From Cereibacter ovatus (GTDB taxonomy: Bacteria > Pseudomonadota > Alphaproteobacteria > Rhodobacterales > Rhodobacteraceae), in contig NZ_OAOQ01000002.1 in NCBI RefSeq assembly GCF_900207575.1, positions 114,587 to 178,586 on the forward strand: DNA of 64,000 bases, in the 5' to 3' direction. Below are positions 1 through 19,254 of the stretch, piece after piece; position 1 is the first letter of the stretch; each line of letters opens with the position of its first letter. Under the pieces are notes generated by a model. It worked only from the letters and a program-made list of their open reading frames with translations, was not told the DNA's origin and did no database searches. Both the position numbers and the translations under genes were made by a program.

Positions 1-1176
<1,176 letters not shown>

Positions 1177-1286
1177 TCCGGTTCGGATCGGCGGGGCAGG
1201 GCGCGTGGAGAGATCCGCGCGCCCTTGGCTTGTTCGGACCGGCCTGCGGCGGCGTATCGCATTCGCGCGAGGGCGTAAATTCGGGC

Positions 1287-1314
1287 TTGCATTCGCGCCG
1301 CTGCTGTCTTACCT
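1287..1314 (+). promoter_or_regulatory. Candidate promoter of tRNA-Trp-secE
   Basis: TTGCAT (1287-1292) and TTACCT (1309-1314) are separated by 16 bp and end 13 bp before the mature tRNA 5' end. That spacing suits a sigma70-type promoter for a tRNA gene. The -10 is far from consensus, so this is an inference from position and partial sequence match. Confidence 0.45.
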
Positions 1315-1327
1315 CGCGGGCAGGCTT

Positions 1328-1403
1328 AGGAGTTTAGCTCAGTTGGTAGAGCATCGGTCTCCAAAACCGAGGGTCGTGGGTTCGAGTCCCCCAACTCCTG
1401 CCA
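1328..1403 (+). tRNA. trnW: tRNA-Trp (anticodon CCA)
   Basis: A complete 76-nt cloverleaf. The acceptor stem AGGAGTT pairs with AACTCCT. The anticodon stem TCGGT/ACCGA (1354-1358 with 1366-1370) encloses the loop CTCCAAA with anticodon CCA at 1361-1363. The T arm contains GTTCGAGTCCC, the discriminator is G, and the 3' CCA is encoded. Its place between tuf and secE is a widespread bacterial arrangement. Confidence 0.98.
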
Positions 1404-1490
1404 AGCCTTTTCCGCGCGACATCGCCTGACGCCTTGAACTTTCGCCGCCGACGGCGTATCTGCCGCGCGACGCTTCCAGAGGACGAGACG

Positions 1491-1685
1491 ATGGCCAAGG
1501 CGAACCCGTTCCAGTTCATTTCGCAGGTGCGCAGCGAGGTCTCGAAGGTGACCTGGCCGGGGCGGCGCGAGGTGGTGCTGACCACCGTCATGGTTTTCGT
1601 GATGGCGGCGCTGACGGCGACCTTCTTCTCGCTGGTCGATTTCGGCATCCGTCAGGGCCTGAGCCTGCTGCTGACCTTCTTCTGA
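1491..1685 (+). CDS. secE: Preprotein translocase subunit SecE
   Basis: The small essential subunit of the SecYEG inner-membrane channel. The 64-residue product has the conserved SecE signature (SEVSKVTWPGRRE) ahead of one hydrophobic transmembrane stretch, the short single-span form common in bacteria. I chose the ATG at 1491 because AGAGGA lies 7 bp upstream and the upstream TTG extension is arginine-rich and unlike SecE. It sits between tRNA-Trp and nusG as usual. Confidence 0.96.
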   Translation: MAKANPFQFISQVRSEVSKVTWPGRREVVLTTVMVFVMAALTATFFSLVDFGIRQGLSLLLTFF

Positions 1686-1694
1686 CATTTGCGC

Positions 1695-1723
1695 TTGATT
1701 GACGGGGGGGCTGCCTGTAATCG
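1695..1723 (+). promoter_or_regulatory. Candidate nusG promoter
   Basis: TTGATT (1695-1700), then exactly 17 bp, then TAATCG (1718-1723), just after the secE stop. It resembles the other TTGnnn-N17-TAnnnn boxes in this window. A transcript started here would run straight into the hairpin at 1746-1778. Confidence 0.4.
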
Positions 1724-1745
1724 GGCGGTGACTTGGCAAGGGCCG

Positions 1746-1778
1746 GCGCGCAGCGATTCGGGTTGCGCGCTGTTTTTT
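1746..1778 (+). terminator. Terminator-like hairpin in the nusG leader
   Basis: GCGCGCA (1746-1752) pairs with TGCGCGC (1764-1770) around an 11-nt loop, and six T residues follow at 1773-1778. This is the form of an intrinsic terminator or attenuator, lying between secE and nusG with the nusG ATG 67 bp downstream. Confidence 0.55.
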
Positions 1779-1845
1779 GTTCTGGGGGCGGACGCAGGTT
1801 CGCCGGATGAGGCGGGAAATCCCCGCGCGAAGAGGTGGTCGAGGC

Positions 1846-2382
1846 ATGGCGAAACGTTGGTATTCGGTAAGCGTTCTCTCGAATTTCGAGAAGAAGGTTG
1901 CCGAGCAGATCCGGACGGCCGTGGCGGACGCCGGGTTGCAGGATGAGATCGACGAAGTGCTGGTCCCCACCGAAGAGGTGATCGAGGTCCGGCGCGGCAA
2001 GAAGGTCACGTCCGAGCGGCGCTTCATGCCGGGCTATGTGCTGGTTCACATGGAAATGTCGAACCGCGGCTATCACCTGATTTCCTCGATCAACCGGGTG
2101 ACGGGGTTCCTTGGGCCGCAGGGCAAGCCGATGCCGATGCGCGATTCGGAAGTGAACACCATTCTGAACCGGGTCGAGGAAGGCGAGGCGCAGCCGCGCA
2201 GCCTGATCCGCTATGATGTGGGTGAGACGGTGAAAGTGACCGATGGCCCGTTCGAAGGCTTTTCGGGCATGGTCGAGGATGTGGATGAGGATCATTCGCG
2301 TCTGAAGGTGACTGTCTCGATCTTTGGCCGGGCGACCCCGGTCGAGCTGGAATTCACGCAGGTTGCCAAGGGTGGCATCTGA
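1846..2382 (+). CDS. nusG: Transcription termination/antitermination factor NusG
   Basis: NusG binds RNA polymerase and modulates pausing, Rho-dependent termination and transcription-translation coupling. The 178-residue product starts MAKRWYSVSVLSNFEKK, typical of the NGN domain, and carries the MPGYVLVHM motif near residue 60. The C-terminal KOW domain holds GETVKVTDGPFEGFSG. The ATG at 1846 is chosen because it gives the canonical N terminus; upstream in-frame starts add about 23 atypical residues. It is followed by rplK. Confidence 0.98.
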   Translation: MAKRWYSVSVLSNFEKKVAEQIRTAVADAGLQDEIDEVLVPTEEVIEVRRGKKVTSERRFMPGYVLVHMEMSNRGYHLISSINRVTGFLGPQGKPMPMRDSEVNTILNRVEEGEAQPRSLIRYDVGETVKVTDGPFEGFSGMVEDVDEDHSRLKVTVSIFGRATPVELEFTQVAKGGI

Positions 2383-2430
2383 CGTGGCGATCGTGGGAGG
2401 CGAGCGCGCCCTGAGGGCGTGACGAACCGG

Positions 2431-2458
2431 ACCACTAAATTGCCCCTTCGGGGGTGGT
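2431..2458 (+). promoter_or_regulatory. Hairpin in the rplK leader
   Basis: CCCC (2443-2446), a TTCG tetraloop and GGGG (2451-2454), framed by ACCA/TGGT (2431-2434 with 2455-2458), lie just before the rplK ribosome-binding site. L1 feedback on the L11-L1 mRNA acts in this region in other bacteria. Whether this hairpin is an L1 target cannot be told from sequence alone. Confidence 0.35.
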
Positions 2459-2475
2459 GACAGAGGAGAGGCCAG

Positions 2476-2928
2476 ATGGCCAAGAAGATTATCGGCAGCC
2501 TCAAGCTGCAAGTGAAGGCGGGGCAAGCCAACCCGTCCCCGCCGGTCGGTCCGGCGCTGGGTCAGCGCGGCCTGAACATCATGGCCTTCGTGAAGGAATT
2601 CAACGCGAAGACCGCCGATCTGGAGCCGGGCACCCCGACCCCGGTCATCATCACCTATTACCAGGACAAGTCGTTCAGCCTCGAGCTGAAGACCGCTCCG
2701 GCCTCGTTCCTGCTGAAGAAGGCCGCGGGCCTTCCGCCGGTGGGCAAGCGCAACCGCGCCAAGGGTTCGGCCAAGCCGGGCCGCGACGTCGCGGGAACCG
2801 TGACCGTCGCGCAGATCCGCAAGATCGCTGAAGCGAAGATGAAGGATCTGAACGCCAACGACATCGAAGCGGCGATGCAGATCATCCTTGGCTCGGCCAA
2901 GTCCTGCGGCATCGAGGTCAAGGGGTAA
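2476..2928 (+). CDS. rplK: 50S ribosomal protein L11
   Basis: L11 forms the GTPase-associated stalk base on 23S rRNA and takes part in factor binding and the stringent response. The 150-residue product starts [30 protein letters not shown], with the conserved proline-rich N-terminal segment, and ends with the RNA-binding C-terminal domain. It is slightly longer than the E. coli protein. A strong purine-rich site (AGAGGAGAGG) precedes the ATG, and rplA begins 3 bp after its stop. Confidence 0.99.
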   Translation: MAKKIIGSLKLQVKAGQANPSPPVGPALGQRGLNIMAFVKEFNAKTADLEPGTPTPVIITYYQDKSFSLELKTAPASFLLKKAAGLPPVGKRNRAKGSAKPGRDVAGTVTVAQIRKIAEAKMKDLNANDIEAAMQIILGSAKSCGIEVKG

Positions 2929-2931
2929 GTC

Positions 2932-3630
2932 ATGGCCAAGGTTGGAAAACGGACGCGCGCGGCGCGTGAAGCCTTTGTCGGCAAGGATCTGATCTCGGTC
3001 GAGGATGCGGTTGCGCTGATCAAGGGCGCGGCCTCGGCGAAGTTCGACGAGACGCTGGAAGTGGCGATGAACCTGGGTGTCGACCCGCGTCACGCTGACC
3101 AGATGGTGCGCGGTGTCGTCACTCTGCCGAACGGCACGGGCAAGACCGTGCGCGTGGCGGTGTTCGCCCGCGGTGCCAAGGCCGATGAGGCCAAGGCCGC
3201 CGGTGCCGACATCGTCGGCGCCGAAGACCTGATGGAAACCATCCAGTCCGGCAAGATCGAGTTCGATCGCTGCATTGCGACCCCGGACATGATGCCGCTC
3301 GTCGGCCGTCTGGGCAAGATCCTCGGTCCTCGCAACCTGATGCCGAACCCCAAGGTCGGCACGGTGACGATGGATGTGGCGGGTGCCGTCGGTAACGCCA
3401 AGGGCGGCGAGGTGCAGTTCAAGGTCGAGAAGGCGGGCGTGATCCATGCCGGCGTCGGCAAGATCTCGTTCGAGGCCGACAAGCTGGCCGAGAACGTCCG
3501 CGCCTTCGTGGAAGCCGTGACCCGCGCCAAGCCGGCGGGGGCGAAAGGCACCTATGTGAAGAAGGTGTCGCTGTCCTCGACCATGGGACCGGGCGTTTCG
3601 GTCGACCTGTCGTCGGCCGCCAGCCACTGA
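2932..3630 (+). CDS. rplA: 50S ribosomal protein L1
   Basis: L1 is the large L1-stalk protein that binds 23S rRNA and, in characterised bacteria, represses its own L11-L1 mRNA. The 232-residue product matches the family length. The conserved [21 protein letters not shown] segment near residue 125 is the L1 signature. It is almost contiguous with rplK, which implies translational coupling. Confidence 0.99.
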   Translation: MAKVGKRTRAAREAFVGKDLISVEDAVALIKGAASAKFDETLEVAMNLGVDPRHADQMVRGVVTLPNGTGKTVRVAVFARGAKADEAKAAGADIVGAEDLMETIQSGKIEFDRCIATPDMMPLVGRLGKILGPRNLMPNPKVGTVTMDVAGAVGNAKGGEVQFKVEKAGVIHAGVGKISFEADKLAENVRAFVEAVTRAKPAGAKGTYVKKVSLSSTMGPGVSVDLSSAASH

Positions 3631-3651
3631 GGCTGGGCCACTGAAGAATTT

Positions 3652-3852
3652 CCGTGCTTTCGGGCACGGGATGGCGGGGCGGCGACGCCCCGTCCTGTCC
3701 GAGACGGCGGGTGGGGGTAACCCCTTAATCTCCTGCCTGAGATGGGGAACGAGACAGATTTCCGGGGCGACTCGCAGGATCTTGGCTCGGGACCACATCG
3801 CGGACCCGAACGCCCCGCTTGCGGGGCAGAAGTGAGCCGGGGGGAAACCCCC
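3652..3852 (+). promoter_or_regulatory. Structured rplJ leader (candidate L10 leader)
   Basis: The 239-bp rplA-rplJ spacer contains at least four hairpins: CCGTGC/GCACGG (3652-3669); GGGGCG-GCGA-CGCCCC with a GNRA loop (3676-3691); GCCCCG/CGGGGC (3812-3827); and GGGGG-AAA-CCCCC (3840-3852), directly before the GTG start. Repression by the L10-L7/L12 complex on such a leader is known in other bacteria. That this is the homologous element is inferred from position. Confidence 0.5.
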
Positions 3853-3869
3853 AAACTTGGAGTGAAACT

Positions 3870-4385
3870 GTGGATAGAGCCCAGAAAGAGAAAGTGGTCG
3901 AGGAACTCGGCCAGATCTTCGCAAGCTCTGGCGTGGTCGTGGTTGCGGCCTACGCAGGCGTCACGGTTGCTCAGATGCAGGACCTGCGCGCGCAGATGCG
4001 TGCCGTTGGCGGGTCCGTTCGCGTTGCCAAGAACAAGCTCGCCAAGATCGCCCTTGCTGGTCAACCCTGTGAAAACATGGCTGATCTGCTGACGGGCATG
4101 ACCGTGATGGCCTATTCCGAGGACCCCGTCGCTGCGGCGAAGGTTGCGGATGCCTATGCCAAGAAGAACGACAAGTTCGTGATTCTCGGCGGGGCAATGG
4201 GCGACACGATCCTGGACCAGGCCGGTGTGAAAACCGTGGCCGCCATGCCGTCGCGCGAAGAGCTTATCGCTCAGATCGTGTCGTGCATCGGTGCGCCCGC
4301 GTCGAGCATCGCCGGGGCCATTGGCGCACCTGCTTCTAACATCGCCGGCATCCTCTCCACCCTGGAGGAGCGGGAAGCCGCTTGA
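3870..4385 (+). CDS. rplJ: 50S ribosomal protein L10
   Basis: L10 anchors the L7/L12 dimers to the ribosome stalk. The 171-residue product begins (GTG)[16 protein letters not shown], the usual alphaproteobacterial N terminus. The GTG at 3870 is preferred because GGAG sits 7 bp upstream and an upstream in-frame ATG adds atypical residues. The Ala/Gly-rich C-terminal helix that binds L7/L12 is present. It is followed by rplL. Confidence 0.97.
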   Translation: MDRAQKEKVVEELGQIFASSGVVVVAAYAGVTVAQMQDLRAQMRAVGGSVRVAKNKLAKIALAGQPCENMADLLTGMTVMAYSEDPVAAAKVADAYAKKNDKFVILGGAMGDTILDQAGVKTVAAMPSREELIAQIVSCIGAPASSIAGAIGAPASNIAGILSTLEEREAA

Positions 4386-4454
4386 GCAATCTCGTCGACC
4401 TGCGTGGGTTGTCGCCCACCATGTTGGACCCCATCTTGAAGAACGGAACAGAAA

Positions 4455-4829
4455 ATGGCTGATCTGAACAAACTCGCCGAAGACATCGTTGGTCTGACCC
4501 TGCTCGAAGCCCAAGAGCTGAAGACCATCCTGAAAGACAAATACGGCATCGAGCCGGCCGCCGGTGGCGCCGTCATGATGGCCGGCCCGGCCGCGGCTGC
4601 CGCCCCGGCCGAAGAAGAAAAGACCGAGTTCGACGTCGTCCTGACCGACGCCGGCGCCAACAAGATCAACGTGATCAAGGAAGTGCGCGCGATCACCGGT
4701 CTTGGCCTGAAAGAAGCCAAGGATCTGGTGGAAGCCGGTGGCAAGGTGAAAGAGGCCGCTTCGAAGGCCGACGCCGAAGCCATGAAGAAAAAGCTGGAAG
4801 AAGCCGGCGCGAAAGTCGAGCTGAAGTAA
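4455..4829 (+). CDS. rplL: 50S ribosomal protein L7/L12
   Basis: The acidic stalk protein that recruits translational GTPases. The 124-residue product has the N-terminal dimerisation helix, an Ala/Pro/Gly-rich hinge (about residues 37-52) and the C-terminal domain with [24 protein letters not shown], which contacts EF-Tu and EF-G. The downstream 244-bp spacer with three hairpins separates it from rpoB. Confidence 0.99.
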   Translation: MADLNKLAEDIVGLTLLEAQELKTILKDKYGIEPAAGGAVMMAGPAAAAAPAEEEKTEFDVVLTDAGANKINVIKEVRAITGLGLKEAKDLVEAGGKVKEAASKADAEAMKKKLEEAGAKVELK

Positions 4830-4866
4830 TCCGGCGGATGCCTCGCGCATCCAGAGGTTGAAAACG

Positions 4867-4982
4867 GGCTGGGTCCGACGGATAGTCGGGCCCAGCCGAA
4901 CCTGTCTCGGAAGAGGCTTCGCTGCGAAGCCCCTTCCAAGGCGCGGTTCGAGGTTCGGGAGCCCGCCGGTGGGACGGCGGGC
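4867..4982 (+). promoter_or_regulatory. Three hairpins in the rplL-rpoB spacer
   Basis: Three GC-rich stem-loops follow one another. The first has a 13-bp arm starting GGCTGGGTCC (4867-4879 with 4885-4897). The second is GGCTTCG/CGAAGCC with outer GGAAG/CTTCC pairing (about 4910-4938). The third is GCCCGCCG/CGGCGGGC (4961-4968 with 4975-4982). None has a T tract. In E. coli this spacer holds an attenuator and an RNase III processing site, so a role in setting the RNAP to ribosomal-protein ratio is plausible. Confidence 0.55.
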
Positions 4983-5073
4983 GTGAATGGGACCTCACCC
5001 CCTGCTTCGCAAGCGGCGCATGCCCGTGGCCCGACGGTCCGTGCGCCCGCGAAAACGAAAGGTGACTTCGAGC

Positions 5074-13533
<8,460 letters not shown>

Positions 13534-13550
13534 TCGTCCGCGTCTGAGAC

Positions 13551-13589
13551 AAGGCCCCCGCACCGAAAGGCGCGGGGGCCTTATTCTTT
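13551..13589 (+). terminator. rpoC intrinsic terminator
   Basis: An 11-bp perfect stem, AAGGCCCCCGC (13551-13561) with GCGGGGGCCTT (13572-13582), has a 10-nt loop and is followed by a T-rich TTATTCTTT tract. It marks the end of the rplKAJL-rpoBC transcription unit. Confidence 0.85.
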
Positions 13590-13800
13590 GGCGGGGTCGG
13601 TTCCTACGCCTGTCGGGCCACGCCGACGGCAGGTCTGGTTGCTTGCCCCGGTTCGGGCCGGACGGTTGCCCCTGCGCGGCTTTGCGGTCGGCTTGGGTCC
13701 ATTCTTGCGGTTTGGGTCGGGACCACGCCGCCATTCGGGTGGTTCCGCCCTTTTCCCCGCCTTTTGTGCCGGATAGCCTTCCTGCACAGACGGAGGTTCC

Positions 13801-14727
13801 ATGCAGCTCTCGGACAATTTGCGCGGCGCTGTCGCCATGACGGTGGCGATGGCGGCCTTCACCGTGAACGACGCGCTGATGAAGGCCGTAACCCAGACCA
13901 TGCCGCTGTTTCAGGCCATCGCCTTGCGTGGTCTGATCACGCTGCCGCTGCTTTTGCTTTACGGTGGGGTGGTGGGCGGATTGCGGTGGCGACTGCCGGC
14001 GCCCGACCGCAAGCTGCTGTCGATCCGTGCGGGGGCGGATCTTCTGGCCACCATCACCTATCTGTCGGCGCTGATGGTGCTGCCGCTGGCCAATCTGGTG
14101 GCGATTCTGCAATCCCTGCCGTTGGCGGTGACCCTGGCCGCGGCCCTGTTCCTGCGCGAGCCGCTGGGATGGCGGCGGCTCACCGCGATTCTGATCGGTT
14201 TTTGTGGGGTTCTTCTGATCGTGCGGCCGGGGGCCGAAGGCTTCAGCGTCTGGTCGCTGCTGGGGTTGGCGTCTGTCGCCTGCGTGGTGGCGCGGGATCT
14301 GTCGACGCGGCGGCTTGGGGCGGGGGTGCCTTCGGCGACGGTCGCGCTGTGGACTTCGGCGGCGGTTACGGTTATGGGGCTTGCCGGCACGGCGGCGACC
14401 GGCTGGCTGCCGGTGACGGGCGCGCAAGGCGGGCTGATCCTGGGCGCGGCTGTGGCGCTGATCGTGGGCTATCTGTTCATCGTGGCGGCGATGCGCGGTG
14501 GGGACATCGCCTTTGTCTCGCCGTTCCGCTACACCGCGATGATCTGGGCCATCGGTCTGGGCTGGCTGATGTTTGCCAATCTGCCGGATGGGGCGACGCT
14601 TCTCGGCTCGGCCATCGTTGCCGCCACCGGCATCTTCACGCTGTGGCGCGAGGCAAGGGGGCAACGGGCGCGGAAGGAAGCATCTGTTGACATCCCCCGC
14701 GACTCCCCCTATACGCCGCCTACCTGA
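13801..14727 (+). CDS. DMT-superfamily (EamA-type) permease
   Basis: A 308-residue inner-membrane protein made of about ten hydrophobic segments in two repeated halves, the EamA/RhaT drug-metabolite transporter pattern. A basic tail of about 25 residues follows the last helix. GGAGG precedes the ATG. The substrate cannot be deduced. It sits alone between the rpoC terminator and the str operon, and a strong-looking promoter for rpsL lies inside its last codons, so the two are physically interlocked. Confidence 0.85.
   Translation: MQLSDNLRGAVAMTVAMAAFTVNDALMKAVTQTMPLFQAIALRGLITLPLLLLYGGVVGGLRWRLPAPDRKLLSIRAGADLLATITYLSALMVLPLANLVAILQSLPLAVTLAAALFLREPLGWRRLTAILIGFCGVLLIVRPGAEGFSVWSLLGLASVACVVARDLSTRRLGAGVPSATVALWTSAAVTVMGLAGTAATGWLPVTGAQGGLILGAAVALIVGYLFIVAAMRGGDIAFVSPFRYTAMIWAIGLGWLMFANLPDGATLLGSAIVAATGIFTLWREARGQRARKEASVDIPRDSPYTPPT
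14687..14715 (+). promoter_or_regulatory. str operon (rpsL) promoter
   Basis: TTGACA (14687-14692), exactly 17 bp, then TATACG (14710-14715). This is the closest match to a sigma70 consensus in the window. It lies wholly inside the 3' coding end of the permease gene. Start of transcription near 14722 would give a leader of about 220 nt before rpsL. Confidence 0.75.
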
Positions 14728-14939
14728 CCTGCGGTCTTCGCGGCCGCGGTCACGTCCAATGAACTGATGTGGTCATGATCCGGGCCCTGCGCCCCGATCC
14801 TCTGGAATTCCACCGCGTCGTCCCCGCCAAAGGGACGTCCGCGGTTTTGGTGTTTGTGATGAACAAATGCCGTGAACGGCGCCCCCCGACCGGATCCGGG
14901 CAGGCGTGAATGAAACGGGTTGCAACACGGGGAACGTGA

Positions 14940-15311
14940 ATGCCAACGATCCAACAGCTCATCCGCAAGCCGCGGGAGCCGAAACGAGTCCGCTCCAAGT
15001 CGCAGCACCTGGAGTCCTGCCCGCAGAAGCGTGGCGTCTGCACGCGCGTCTACACCACGACGCCGAAGAAGCCGAACTCCGCTATGCGTAAGGTCGCCAA
15101 GGTCCGCCTGACCAACGGCTTCGAGGTGATCTCCTACATCCCCGGCGAAAAGCACAACCTGCAAGAGCACTCCGTCGTGCTCATCCGCGGCGGCCGCGTG
15201 AAAGACCTTCCCGGCGTGCGTTACCACATCCTGCGCGGTGTCCTCGATACCCAGGGTGTCAAAGATCGTCGTCAACGCCGTTCGAAATACGGCGCGAAGC
15301 GTCCGAAATAA
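14940..15311 (+). CDS. rpsL: 30S ribosomal protein S12
   Basis: S12 lies at the decoding centre and controls accuracy. The 123-residue product has the conserved [13 protein letters not shown] loop with K43 and the [13 protein letters not shown] loop with K88. Both lysines are the classic streptomycin-resistance positions and both are wild type here. It opens the str operon, with rpsG 12 bp downstream. Confidence 0.99.
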   Translation: MPTIQQLIRKPREPKRVRSKSQHLESCPQKRGVCTRVYTTTPKKPNSAMRKVAKVRLTNGFEVISYIPGEKHNLQEHSVVLIRGGRVKDLPGVRYHILRGVLDTQGVKDRRQRRSKYGAKRPK

Positions 15312-15323
15312 GGAGATCCGGGT

Positions 15324-15794
15324 ATGTCCCGTCGTCACGCAGCCGAAAAGCGCGAAATCCTGCCCGACGCCAAGTTTGGCGATACGGTGCTGACCAAATT
15401 CATGAACAATCTGATGATCGACGGCAAGAAGTCGGTCGCGGAATCCATCGTGTACAACGCGCTCGACCGGGTTCAGACCCGTCTGAAGCGCGAGCCGCTG
15501 GAAGCCTTCCACGAGGCGCTCGACAACGTGAAGCCCTCGGTCGAAGTGCGCTCGCGCCGCGTCGGCGGGGCCACCTACCAGGTTCCGGTCGAAGTCCGCA
15601 CCGAGCGCCGTGAGGCCCTTGCGATCCGCTGGCTGATCACCGCCGCGCGCAAGCGCAACGAGAACACGATGGAAGAGCGTCTCGCCGCCGAACTGGCCGA
15701 TGCCTGCAACAACCGCGGGACGGCCGTGAAGAAGCGCGAAGACACTCACAAGATGGCCGACGCGAACAAGGCGTTCAGCCATTACCGCTGGTAA
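15324..15794 (+). CDS. rpsG: 30S ribosomal protein S7
   Basis: S7 nucleates assembly of the 30S head and contacts E-site tRNA. The 156-residue product starts [15 protein letters not shown] and holds the conserved [11 protein letters not shown] segment. AAGGAG precedes the ATG. It lies between rpsL and fusA, the standard str operon order, where S7 is the known autogenous repressor in E. coli. Confidence 0.99.
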   Translation: MSRRHAAEKREILPDAKFGDTVLTKFMNNLMIDGKKSVAESIVYNALDRVQTRLKREPLEAFHEALDNVKPSVEVRSRRVGGATYQVPVEVRTERREALAIRWLITAARKRNENTMEERLAAELADACNNRGTAVKKREDTHKMADANKAFSHYRW

Positions 15795-15818
15795 CCCTTC
15801 AGCCTGAGGACCACCTGG

Positions 15819-17936
15819 ATGGCACGCGAATACCCCCTCGAGCTGTACCGCAACTTCGGGATCATGGCTCACATCGACGCCGGCAAGACGACGACGACCG
15901 AGCGGATCCTGTTCTACACCGGCAAGAACCACAAGATGGGCGAGACGCATGAGGGCGCCTCGACCATGGACTGGATGGAGCAGGAGCAGGAGCGGGGGAT
16001 CACCATCACCTCGGCCGCGACCACGACCTTCTGGGAGCGCACCGAGGATGGCAAGACCCCGCAGACCCCGAAGCACCGCTTCAACATCATCGACACCCCC
16101 GGCCACGTCGACTTCACCATTGAAGTCGAACGCTCGCTGGCGGTTCTCGACGGGGCCGTGTGCCTTCTGGACGCCAACGCCGGCGTCGAGCCGCAGACGG
16201 AAACCGTCTGGCGGCAGGCTGACCGCTACAAGGTTCCGCGGATCGTGTTCGTCAACAAGATGGACAAGATCGGCGCCGACTTCTTCAAATGCGTGAAGAT
16301 GATCAAGGACCGCACCGGCGCCACTCCGGCCCCGATCGCCCTGCCGATCGGCTCGGAAGACAAGCTGGAAGGCATCATCGACCTCGTGACGATGAAGGAG
16401 TGGGTCTATCTTGGCGAGGATCTCGGGGCCTCGTGGGAAATCCGCGACATCCGTGACTCGCTCAAGGCGGAAGCCGATGAGTGGCGCGGCAAGCTGATCG
16501 AGCTCGCCGTCGAGCAGGACGACGAGGCGATGGAAGCCTATCTCGAAGGCACCGAGCCCGACGTTCCGACCCTGCGGAAGCTGATCCGCAAGGGCTGCCT
16601 CAGCATGGCCTTCGTTCCGGTGACCGCGGGGTCCGCGTTCAAGAACAAGGGCGTGCAGCCGGTCCTGAACTCGGTGATCGACTACCTGCCGTCGCCGATG
16701 GACGTGCCGGCCTACATGGGCTTCCTGCCGGGCGACGAGACCGAGACGCGGAACATCCCGCGCTCGGCCGATGATGCGCAGCCCTTTGCCGCGCTGGCGT
16801 TCAAGATCATGAACGACCCCTTCGTGGGCTCGCTCACTTTCACCCGTCTCTATTCGGGCGTGCTCAAGAAGGGTGACCAGATGGTCAACTCGACGAAGGG
16901 CAAGCGCGAGCGTGTGGGCCGGATGATGATGATGCACGCCATCAACCGGGAAGAGATCGACGAAGCCTTCGCGGGCGACATCATCGCGCTGGCCGGCCTG
17001 AAAGAGACCACCACCGGCGACACCCTCTGCGACCCGAACCATCAGGTCGTCCTGGAAACCATGACCTTCCCCGAGCCGGTGATCGAGATCGCCGTCGAGC
17101 CGAAGACCAAGGCCGACCAGGAAAAGATGGGCATCGCCCTTGCGCGTCTGGCCGCTGAAGACCCGTCCTTCCGCGTCGAAACCGACTTCGAGTCGGGGCA
17201 GACGATCATGAAGGGCATGGGTGAACTTCACCTCGACATCCTCGTGGATCGCATGAAACGCGAGTTCAAGGTCGAGGCGAACATCGGTGCGCCGCAGGTG
17301 GCCTACCGCGAGACCATCTCGCGCGAAGCCGAGATCGACTATACGCACAAGAAACAGACCGGGGGCACCGGGCAGTTCGCGCGCGTGAAGCTTGTCATCA
17401 CCCCGACCGAGCCGGGCGAGGGCTACTCGTTCGAATCGAAGATCGTGGGCGGTTCGGTGCCGAAGGAATACATCCCCGGCGTCGAAAAGGGCATCAAGTC
17501 GGTCATGGACTCGGGCCCGCTGGCCGGCTTCCCGGTGATCGACTTCCGCGTGGCGCTGATCGACGGGGCCTTCCACGATGTCGACTCGTCGGTACTGGCG
17601 TTCGAGATCGCGGCGCGGGCCGGCATGCGTGAAGGCCTGAAGAAGGCCGGCGCGAAGCTGCTCGAGCCGATCATGAAGGTCGAAGTGGTGACCCCGGAAG
17701 AATACACCGGCGGCATCATCGGCGACCTGACCTCGCGTCGTGGCATGGTGCAGGGGCAGGACACGCGCGGCAACGCCAACGTGATCAACGCCTTCGTGCC
17801 GCTGGCCAACATGTTCGGCTACATCAACACGCTGCGCTCGATGTCGTCGGGCCGGGCCGTGTTCTCGATGTCGTTCGACCATTACGATGCGGTGCCGCAG
17901 AACATCTCGGACGAGATCCAGAAGAAATACGCATAA
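15819..17936 (+). CDS. fusA: Elongation factor G
   Basis: The GTPase that drives translocation. The 705-residue product shows the P-loop [13 protein letters not shown] from about residue 17, the DTPGHVDF switch II motif and the [10 protein letters not shown] specificity motif. Domains II to V follow, with GMGELHLDI in domain III. Full length with no gaps. A 74-bp spacer with overlapping hairpins separates it from the second tuf gene. Confidence 0.99.
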   Translation: MAREYPLELYRNFGIMAHIDAGKTTTTERILFYTGKNHKMGETHEGASTMDWMEQEQERGITITSAATTTFWERTEDGKTPQTPKHRFNIIDTPGHVDFTIEVERSLAVLDGAVCLLDANAGVEPQTETVWRQADRYKVPRIVFVNKMDKIGADFFKCVKMIKDRTGATPAPIALPIGSEDKLEGIIDLVTMKEWVYLGEDLGASWEIRDIRDSLKAEADEWRGKLIELAVEQDDEAMEAYLEGTEPDVPTLRKLIRKGCLSMAFVPVTAGSAFKNKGVQPVLNSVIDYLPSPMDVPAYMGFLPGDETETRNIPRSADDAQPFAALAFKIMNDPFVGSLTFTRLYSGVLKKGDQMVNSTKGKRERVGRMMMMHAINREEIDEAFAGDIIALAGLKETTTGDTLCDPNHQVVLETMTFPEPVIEIAVEPKTKADQEKMGIALARLAAEDPSFRVETDFESGQTIMKGMGELHLDILVDRMKREFKVEANIGAPQVAYRETISREAEIDYTHKKQTGGTGQFARVKLVITPTEPGEGYSFESKIVGGSVPKEYIPGVEKGIKSVMDSGPLAGFPVIDFRVALIDGAFHDVDSSVLAFEIAARAGMREGLKKAGAKLLEPIMKVEVVTPEEYTGGIIGDLTSRRGMVQGQDTRGNANVINAFVPLANMFGYINTLRSMSSGRAVFSMSFDHYDAVPQNISDEIQKKYA

Positions 17937-17940
17937 GCGC

Positions 17941-17977
17941 GGTGGGCGTTCAGCCCACCCTACCCACCCCGTAGGGT
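17941..17977 (+). promoter_or_regulatory. Overlapping hairpins in the fusA-tuf spacer
   Basis: Stem A is GGTGGGC (17941-17947) with GCCCACC (17953-17959). Stem B is ACCCTAC (17957-17963) with GTAGGGT (17971-17977). The arms share 17957-17959, so both stems cannot form fully at once. It may be a regulatory switch or a copy of a small dispersed repeat. No function can be assigned from sequence. Confidence 0.4.
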
Positions 17978-18010
17978 GCTCCCCACCCGCGAAAGTCTCA
18001 GGAGGCCATC

Positions 18011-19186
<1,176 letters not shown>

Positions 19187-19204
19187 TTGCAATTGGCAGA
19201 GGGG

Positions 19205-19230
19205 CGGGGGGACACCACGCCCCCCCGTTT
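19205..19230 (+). promoter_or_regulatory. Hairpin before rpsJ
   Basis: CGGGGGG (19205-19211) pairs with CCCCCCG (19221-19227) around a 9-nt loop, followed by TTT. It lies between tuf and rpsJ, so it could act as a weak terminator or attenuator at the str/S10 boundary. The T tract is short. Confidence 0.4.
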
Positions 19231-19254
19231 CCCGCCAAGCCCGAGGGCATTGAA

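Noticed and set aside
1588-3924. Long minus-strand open frame opposite secE, nusG, rplK and rplA
   Set aside because: Shadow of essential genes on the other strand; no ribosome-binding site or recognisable domain.
14709-17882. 1057-codon minus-strand open frame opposite rpsL, rpsG and fusA
   Set aside because: Antisense artefact of GC-rich codon use; composition unlike a real protein.
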